Positions 35,937-43,570 of a stretch of 43,570 bases of DNA are shown here, in pieces. Position 1 is the stretch's first letter. Every line of letters starts with the position of its first letter. The DNA comes from Zygnema cylindricum. Taxonomy: Eukaryota; Streptophyta; Zygnematophyceae; Zygnematales; Zygnemataceae. The translations under genes were made by a program, and so were the position numbers. The DNA is taken from positions 151,004 through 194,573 of the forward strand of contig JBBHKE010001338.1 of NCBI GenBank assembly GCA_037447655.1. The letters are read 5' to 3'. Below the pieces are notes generated by a model. The model saw only the letters and a program-made list of their open reading frames with translations. It did not search any database and was not told where the DNA came from.

Positions 35937-36919
35937 CTTAAAAGAAGAAATAACAAGGAAAGACAGATGTAACTCTGTTAGATCCTTCTCTCTCACCTGC
36001 AGGAAACCCTAACAAACCAGCTAATAGAGTCTTTTTCTATCGTTATGTAAAATCGTTTCAGAAATACTCCTCTCTTGTTGCACAAAAAAACAAGAAAATA
36101 TACTATTTAAAAGAACGGCTTCCTCCGGCCCGGTCTCTCTCCCTCTCGCCCATCCTGTCCAGCCCTTTCGATTAACACAATAAAAAAGTACAGTTAATAT
36201 CCCTCCACCTAAATTTTTTCATTCTCTGGTAGTGAAGATGTTTGGCCCTTATTCTGCTCCTGTTCACTCAAAAGGTACTAAAATTGCAAATTGCCATGGA
36301 GCTTGTTGCTGAAACCAATTTTCCACCGGCGCGTGACACGAAGCACAAAGTACATCCGCTTGTGCGGCTAGAAAGTACGATTGTACGGGTTCGTAAAATC
36401 GTCTCTCCCAAACTGAAGTTCGCAGAAGATACGAAATTTTGGATACGTTTCCAATACCGTACCGCAGTTAATCATTCGTGCGCCTGGTTCTCGTACATCA
36501 CTGTACTGTACTGTACTGTACTGTACTGTAACGTACGAAGTCTGAAGCATGAAGTCTCTAACTTTGAAACGGTTAACGGGACTCCCCATGCATATGGTTT
36601 GCCGGTTTAAACATTTAAATGATCAAAACCCGCGTCGAAAGTGTGGCAACTCTTCGGCTTCCATGTGTCTTTCGCTCGTCATATTTCGTAGGTCGCCAGC
36701 ATTCAGACATTTGGCACTTTTTCCAGAACAATTTCTTCGAGATTGCGTGGCAGGCTTAGATCAAAAGTAGGAACTTCCTACAGTTTTCTATGGTGTATCA
36801 CTGTATCTGCATAAAAACGCACGATACAAAATTCATATTATACGTATGCAACTTTTTTGAGTTGCGCATACGGGTAGATGCAAAAAATATCGATATTCGA
36901 TACAGGATGACGCTATTCT
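35937..36919. other. TT9 5' flank and GTAC-rich spacer
   Basis: Holds the TT9 leader and promoter on the minus strand; no TATA box was singled out. Six perfect CTGTA units lie at 36501-36530 within a GTAC-rich stretch (36350-36540). No gene is seen; the 122-codon frame at 36242-36610 matches nothing known and crosses the repeat. Confidence 0.5.
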
Positions 36920-37148
36920 CTACACCGTGTATTGCTATAAGTGTCAACATTTTTTTCGTCACTTAAAACATCTTTTATCCGTACAAAATTGTCGGATTTT
37001 CAATTGAAAACCGCCAATCGGAAGCTGAGAATGCTACCTTTCAATTGTAACCGTCAGATCTGAAATCCGATACGTATGTACGGAGAAAAAATGTTTTAAT
37101 GGCTAAAAAAATATCAACACTAATAGCGATTCACGGTTTGTCCTGTAC
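36920..37148. mobile_element. MITE of the ATCGCTATTAG family
   Basis: Left CTACACCGTGTATTGCTATA then AGTGTCAACA; right inverse GTGAATCGCTATTAGTGTTG, outer border placed near 37148. The interior CACTTAAAACATCTTTTATCC and CCAATCGGAAGCTGAGAATG closely follows the 20992 copy. Confidence 0.72.
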
Positions 37149-37260
37149 ATTCATGCTCGGATCTCTGAAGAAAAGCGTCACCTTAAATATCGGTTGCTCT
37201 TCAGCAAACGCTCGTACTGGCTTTTGTTCGAGAGTGTACGGCGCGGAAGACGGTCAGGCC

Positions 37261-37829
37261 CAAAGGTCGCAAAAGTCAAAATTTTACATAACCGAAACCG
37301 ACCGTTTTTTTTTTTAATCTGAGTAACCGACGCCCGACCGGGTTATGTCACGCTGCAAAATTGTTAACCGTTAACCGACCGGCGTTTACGAAAAAAAAAA
37401 GTTAACCGAATCTCGATTTCTCGCGACTAACCGTGCCCGCCCGTAACCGAAAAAGTACAAAAAAAAATCTTAGTTTTTCACGACGTATGAATAAGCCAAT
37501 AAATATGATTTGTCGCATTCCCTAAGATTTGCGAAATGAATAGTGTTACTACCGTGTCAGATTTGAGACGCTAATCATGATGTCACGTAATTCCACGATA
37601 CCAAAGAGTCCAAAGTACAATAATGTTGGATTGTATGGACAGTACAAAATTTTCATTTTTTTTTTGTTTTTTGCTTGACCGGCCGTAACCGACTTTTTTA
37701 TTTTTCTGGTGAATCGACTGCCCGCAACCGCCCGGCCCCCAAAACTTGGCAACCGAATCCGTTCCGGATCCGGCGCGGGCGGTCGGTTAACGGTCAGTCA
37801 CGGTTTCGGTTGACCGTTTGCGACCTCTG
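37261..37829. mobile_element. hAT-like non-autonomous element
   Basis: Termini CAAAGGTCGCAAAAGTC and inverse CAGAGGTCGCAAACGGTC; flanks GTCAGGCC (37253-37260) and ATCAAGCC (37830-37837), 6 of 8 equal. The interior is dense in AACCGAC/CGGTTA words (CCGACCG, GTTAACCG), many subterminal, as in transposase-binding arrays. No transposase frame; 569 bp. Confidence 0.72.
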
Positions 37830-37837
37830 ATCAAGCC

Positions 37838-38540
37838 TACTTTCCCGACGTGCCTACTTTCCCGACATACGGACCAATGCCTACAGAGGATTTTCATGGT
37901 TGTACAAGTTAACATAGTGTGTGTAGCTCATATGAAGGGCCAAAAGACCTTTGTTTTGGCTATTGCTTTTGTCTTAGGAATGAAATGAGCTACACACCTA
38001 GATATGTTTCCATTTTACTTTCTTTTCATGTTACAATTTTTTTGTACAAGCGCTTCTTTCCCTTTATTTAGTCCCTTTTAGACGGTTTAACATTTTACTT
38101 TTCTTGCTTCTGTCTTTGTAACCAGGTTGTTTCCCAATCACTAGTTATGTGATGAAGTCTTCCGACGCTTTAGACAAGATATTGCAAAATTAATGATATA
38201 AAAGTCCAACACCATCCAAAATGTCGATGTATCGTACAACCTGCTCATGGAATTACATGAATCTCCAAAGTTCATAGTTCAGGTAAACTTTGTTAGTGTT
38301 TTAAGTAAACAAGTAGAATTTGGAAAAGTGCAAAGTTCTTGTATCCTATGAAATATAGTGTATCCAGTATGGCGATACATTTCACGAATCGTAATAGATT
38401 ATTATACAAAACACTAATGTTTTACAATGTAGACACTGATGTAAACTACAATGCAACACACTATAGACCTGAAAAAACATCGAGATTTTGAGATGTGATG
38501 CGCGACTCTAAGTATAGTACTGTAGCTCACCAACACGCGA
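37838..38540. other. Intergenic spacer
   Basis: AT-rich; a duplicated CCTACTTTCCCGAC word (37836-37866) and nothing else recognised. Confidence 0.4.
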
Positions 38541-38547
38541 GATGTTG

Positions 38548-38960
38548 ATGTATCACCATCACAACGACGTTTGGAAGAAGAAACATGAATATGCATGTCA
38601 AGATGCTATACATGAGTTTGTTGCGATAGCGGCTGAGATATTTGGTTGTTTGGTTGTTGCCTTGTTCTTCCATACTTGTGTTCGAGAGAAGGACCCTGGG
38701 AATCCACTCTCTTCCATCCCCACGTCCTTTTATGGACTTATACTTTTGTTGTCGGCGTATATCCGAGGCTTTACAATGTACGCAAGCTTCTATCCTCCTT
38801 ATATATGTTATTGTGGTTATGGATCCTTAACATGCTCCCCTTACTTGCTTTGCTTCCTCTTGTGTTCAATTTTTCAGTTTAAACGGGGTTTTTTGTTTTC
38901 TTTGTTCCCCATGTACTCGTATGGTTTACCATCGATCTTTCTAATAAAGCTCTGACTATG
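38548..38960 (+). pseudogene. LINE-type reverse transcriptase C-terminal remnant, frameshifted
   Basis: One frame gives KKKHEYACQDAIHEF then AAEIFGCL and NPLSSIPTSFY; a second frame then gives RRISEALQCTQASILL. This order resembles the extreme C-terminus of non-LTR reverse transcriptase polyproteins (a K..KY...C...F.P...E..G motif, then FY.QR.S.ALQRA.A). The frame change between SFY and RRIS shows it is broken. A T-rich stretch and a tail with GGTTTACCATCG and AATAAAGCTC follow, as expected for a LINE 3' UTR. Length is far below that of a full element. Recognition is from memory of family patterns. Confidence 0.55.
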
Positions 38961-39329
38961 TATACCGTATCATGGTAATATACAAATTTGTTACACACGG
39001 AACAACATTATCATACGGAATATTAGCCCTTCCAGTAGAATTAACAGAACTTGTCAAACCGCATTTTTTTTCAAATGGCACTTAATTTTATTTTGAAAAC
39101 CTAGAGTTGTTGGACCTTCATAATCAATCTGGCGTCTAGCAACACAACACGACAAAATAGTTTCAGTGAAAAAAACGTTGTGTTACTTTGTAAAATTTAG
39201 GGTACAGGCTGCTTCCCTTTTGTGTTCAACGCTCTTTACAATTTTGTAGTAAGGGGAGTCTGGTTGGGTAGGTAATGTTAGTTTAACCACAATATTTGTC
39301 GCATTGCTTTAGTTTTGTCGCTCCTTAGG

Positions 39330-39520
39330 CTTTGTTTTATGTGCCATTTGTCTCTGTGTTAGTTTCATTCCCTCTATTTTTACGGTTTCTCTGCTTCTCT
39401 CTCCACGTTTACTTTTTCAGTTTTGGGTTTGCCGTCCATTTTTCTTTTTTTGGTTCCCATGTAGTTAAAATGGTTTACCATCCCACCTTTTTTATGAAGT
39501 CTTGCTCAGAATTCAAATAA
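39330..39520 (+). mobile_element. Second LINE-like 3' tail
   Basis: TTTTGGTTCCCATGTAG...ATGGTTTACCATCCCACC then TTTATGAAGTCTTGC parallels the tails at 20001-20060 and 38905-38955. A diverged shorter version (ATGGTTTTACCATCGCAC, AACAAAGTC) is at 39803-39832. No coding part is recognised. Confidence 0.45.
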
Positions 39521-39958
39521 AAATAGCAAAAATAATTCAAATTGCTCGTAAATTCAAATACGATTTCGATGCTCAATTGCATCGAAATACAGAGAGCTTC
39601 ATAAAACCTTATCTACTGTAGACCAAATACTTTGCTTGCCCCTATTGACTCCCCTCATGCTAAAATGTGTTAAATCATTAAATTTTATCACAATTTAACC
39701 GCTTAAACCTCGTTATTTGTGCCGAATCATCACCGAAAGGTAAGATTAGGTTTCTTTTCAACTCCTTTCAAATACGAATTCAATTATTTATCTATAACAT
39801 TTATGGTTTTACCATCGCACTTTTTAACAAAGTCGGGTATCTCACTTTTATTTTTTTATGATATCTTCCCAAGGAGATGACATCACGTCACCCGAGTCAC
39901 AATTAGAAATGGCCGTAGGGAGACTCACGGCCACACTTAATCGTGTGTCATAAATTGG
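39521..39958. other. Spacer including a diverged LINE-like tail
   Basis: AT-rich; only the short tail at 39803-39832 is recognised. Confidence 0.4.
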
Positions 39959-40230
39959 ACCGGGAGGGGGAGAGGAAGGGGAGGGAGGGGGAGGGGAGGG
40001 GAGGGGAGGGGAGGGGAGGGAGGGGGAGGGGAGGGGAGGGGAGGGGAGGGGAGGGGAGGGAGGGGGAGGGGGAGGGGGAGGAGAGGGGAGGGGGAGGGGG
40101 AGAGGAGGGAGGGGAGGGGGAGGGGAGGGAGCGAGGGAAGGGGGAGGGGGAAGGGTTGGGGAGGGGGAGGGAGAGGGAGAGGGCGAGGGAGAGGGAGAAG
40201 GAGAGGGAGAGGGAGACAGAGAGGAAGAGG
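39959..40230. repeat. GGGGA / GGGA purine tract
   Basis: About 270 bp of GGGGAGGGGAGG units on the plus strand, degenerating to GAGAGGGAGA on the right. G-runs of 3-5 are frequent, so G-quadruplexes are likely on this strand. Pro- and Ser-rich frames on the other strand are artefacts. Confidence 0.93.
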
Positions 40231-41597
40231 GCAAGGCTCCTCGAAAACTGCAGAAATTTGTACTAAAAAATACGAATATCGTACAGCGATCTCTAAAAGC
40301 ACGGCAATAGATCGACAAAAATGACTTTTACCACTACACACAAACAAACAAACATATTTTTTAAGGAAGTGAAAGTCAACATTTAAAAAACCACAAAAGG
40401 ACAAAAAGCATGAGAAAAGGGACAGCAGGACAAAAAGCCAAAAAGGACGAGATAGTCCACTGCCAAAGAAACACCTTGTCTCTTAGAAATTGTTAATTTC
40501 ACATCTGACATCTTTTTTTGTCTCTGCACACGGTTTAGCCTTTGAAAAAAACGTTCTCTCAACACCCCTCCATAAAAAAGACAAAAAGTACATAAATGTA
40601 ACTCCCAACGAAACTAACGTCCAAGAAAAGTACATATTTCAGAAGGATATGAAAATAACGGCAAACAAAGAATAAAAAACACAAAAAAACGACAAAAGGA
40701 AAGATAGAAAGAAAAAACCTAGAAACTATGGAATATCAGAAAACCGAAAAAATAACACAACAACACGTACATAGAAATGCTGCGATTTGAATAAAACGGC
40801 AAAACCTGTTATCATAAAAGTAAGTTTTTTGCATTCCTTTTCTATTATCAACAGTTTTCAGTTTTTACCTTAAGAGTTTTTCAGTTTTCAGTTTTCAGTT
40901 TAACCACCAAATTATGTCTCCAAAATGGGAGTAGAGATATTATTTGTTTTTCACGATCTTCTCTTAAAAGTCAAAAAAACGAGAAACACTAACGATACAG
41001 ATAAACTTTCCTTTCATTTATTGCACTAATATATAGAAATAACTATAAAACCTAATAGCAAAAAACCTTTTGATTGAGGCTCTAATCCAATAATCTATAG
41101 AGAAAGATTTTGCACATATTATGCCCCCCCGAGAAGGCAAAAAAAAACTCGCTGAGCTCTCTGAGAGGGTGTTATACCCAAAAAAAAAAGAGGAAAAAAC
41201 AGAAAAAAAGGAGAAAAAGGAAAAAAAGGAAGAAAAGGACAAAAGAAAGAGAAAAAACGAAAGAAACAGAAGAGATAGAAGCTTCTGTAGCAGCCCCGAC
41301 TGCGATTAGTCTTGCCCTCTACTCTATTCTTATTTCTACATAAGAAATATCCAAAATCCTCTCTACATTTTTGCTCTCAATTTATATTCCACACTTGCCC
41401 AAGGACGTGACAAATCCTAAATTTCAGAAAAATAGACCCCTTTTATACCCAATCCAGCCTCTTCCTTTGTGCGGAAAAAAATGAACAAACCATTTATGCA
41501 TGTTGCTGGCCGTTCCTCTTTTTTGGCAATTTTTTTTTTGTTTACTTTTTTTTGCTTTCTTTTCCTTTGTTTTTTTCCTCACCCGAGTACAAACGTA
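40231..41597. other. 3'-side spacer of the ZTL/FKF1-type gene
   Basis: AT-rich, with A-rich low complexity (41150-41290) and TTTTCAGTTTTCAG repeats (40851-40900). No gene recognised. Confidence 0.45.
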
Positions 41598-41770
41598 GAC
41601 CTTAGGTCAACACTTAGGTCAACTCTTACGTTAACTCTTAGGTCAATTCTTTGACCAACTCTTAGGTCAACTGTATACTAAGGTTAACTTTAAAGTCAAC
41701 TTTACTCTCATGCCAACTTACAAGTCAACTTTTAGGTGAACTTCTCGACCGAATTTTTAGGTCAAGTTTT
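41598..41770 (-). repeat. Degenerate TTGACC-bearing tandem array after the ZTL/FKF1 stop
   Basis: On the minus strand at least seven TTGAC cores (several as GTTGACCTAAG) plus variants (GTTAACC, GTTGGTC, GTTCACC) recur about every 12-17 bp, beginning just after the stop codon. They would lie in the 3' UTR. TTGAC(C/T) is the WRKY W-box core, but function here is unproven. Confidence 0.7.
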
Positions 41771-41771
41771 C

Positions 41772-43570
<1,799 letters not shown>

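Noticed and set aside
39848-40404. 155-codon Pro/Ser-rich frames on the minus strand
   Set aside because: Produced by the GGGGA tract; no conserved domain on either side.

Overview
The window is plant nuclear DNA, AT-rich by eye, with spliceosomal introns, purine/pyrimidine microsatellites and many short inverted-repeat transposons. Four protein-coding genes are recognisable, all of plant type: mitochondrial ribosomal protein uS5 (minus), an ERD15-like PAM2 protein (plus), the CLEC16A-family trafficking protein GFS9/TT9 (minus) and a LOV/F-box/Kelch photoreceptor of the ZTL/FKF1/LKP2 family (minus). I assembled exons by hand from protein-family resemblance, GT/AG borders and codon phase. All phases close for ERD15 (2 exons, 164 aa) and TT9 (21 exons, 925 aa), and for the visible part of uS5m (6 exons, 289 codons). 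The gene set fits a land plant; the divergence from angiosperm proteins suggests, but does not prove, a seedless lineage such as a liverwort.

Layout: 1-4466 uS5m, running off the left edge, with GA-rich and TTAGTA-rich introns. 4467-14101 is gene-free and rich in the word GTAC. It holds three PIF/Harbinger-like elements with TAA target duplications (two sharing one TAA), two hAT-like elements with 8-bp target duplications in opposite orientation, two tandem duplications and another small hAT-like element. 14102-15041 ERD15-like gene. 15042-21796 is intergenic, with a nested pair of MITEs, a 71-bp perfect duplication abutting about 160 perfect CCCT repeats, MITE fragments and a possible retroelement remnant. 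21797-35936 TT9, with several intronic MITEs. 35937-41771 is intergenic, with a MITE, a hAT-like element, a broken LINE reverse-transcriptase end, repeated LINE-like tails, a GGGGA tract and a TTGACC-rich array. 41772-43437 is the last exon of the ZTL/FKF1-type gene, which enters an intron ending in a very long poly-T tract.

The four genes do not form a pathway: they cover mitochondrial translation, stress and mRNA poly(A)-binding-protein interaction, endomembrane trafficking, and blue-light/clock ubiquitin ligase control. No CRISPR, rRNA or tRNA gene was seen, and I found no convincing new multi-gene system. The most unusual content is the layered repeat architecture at 4.7-11.8 kb, the 642-bp CCCT tract, and the apparent splitting of the LOV photoactive cysteine codon by an intron.
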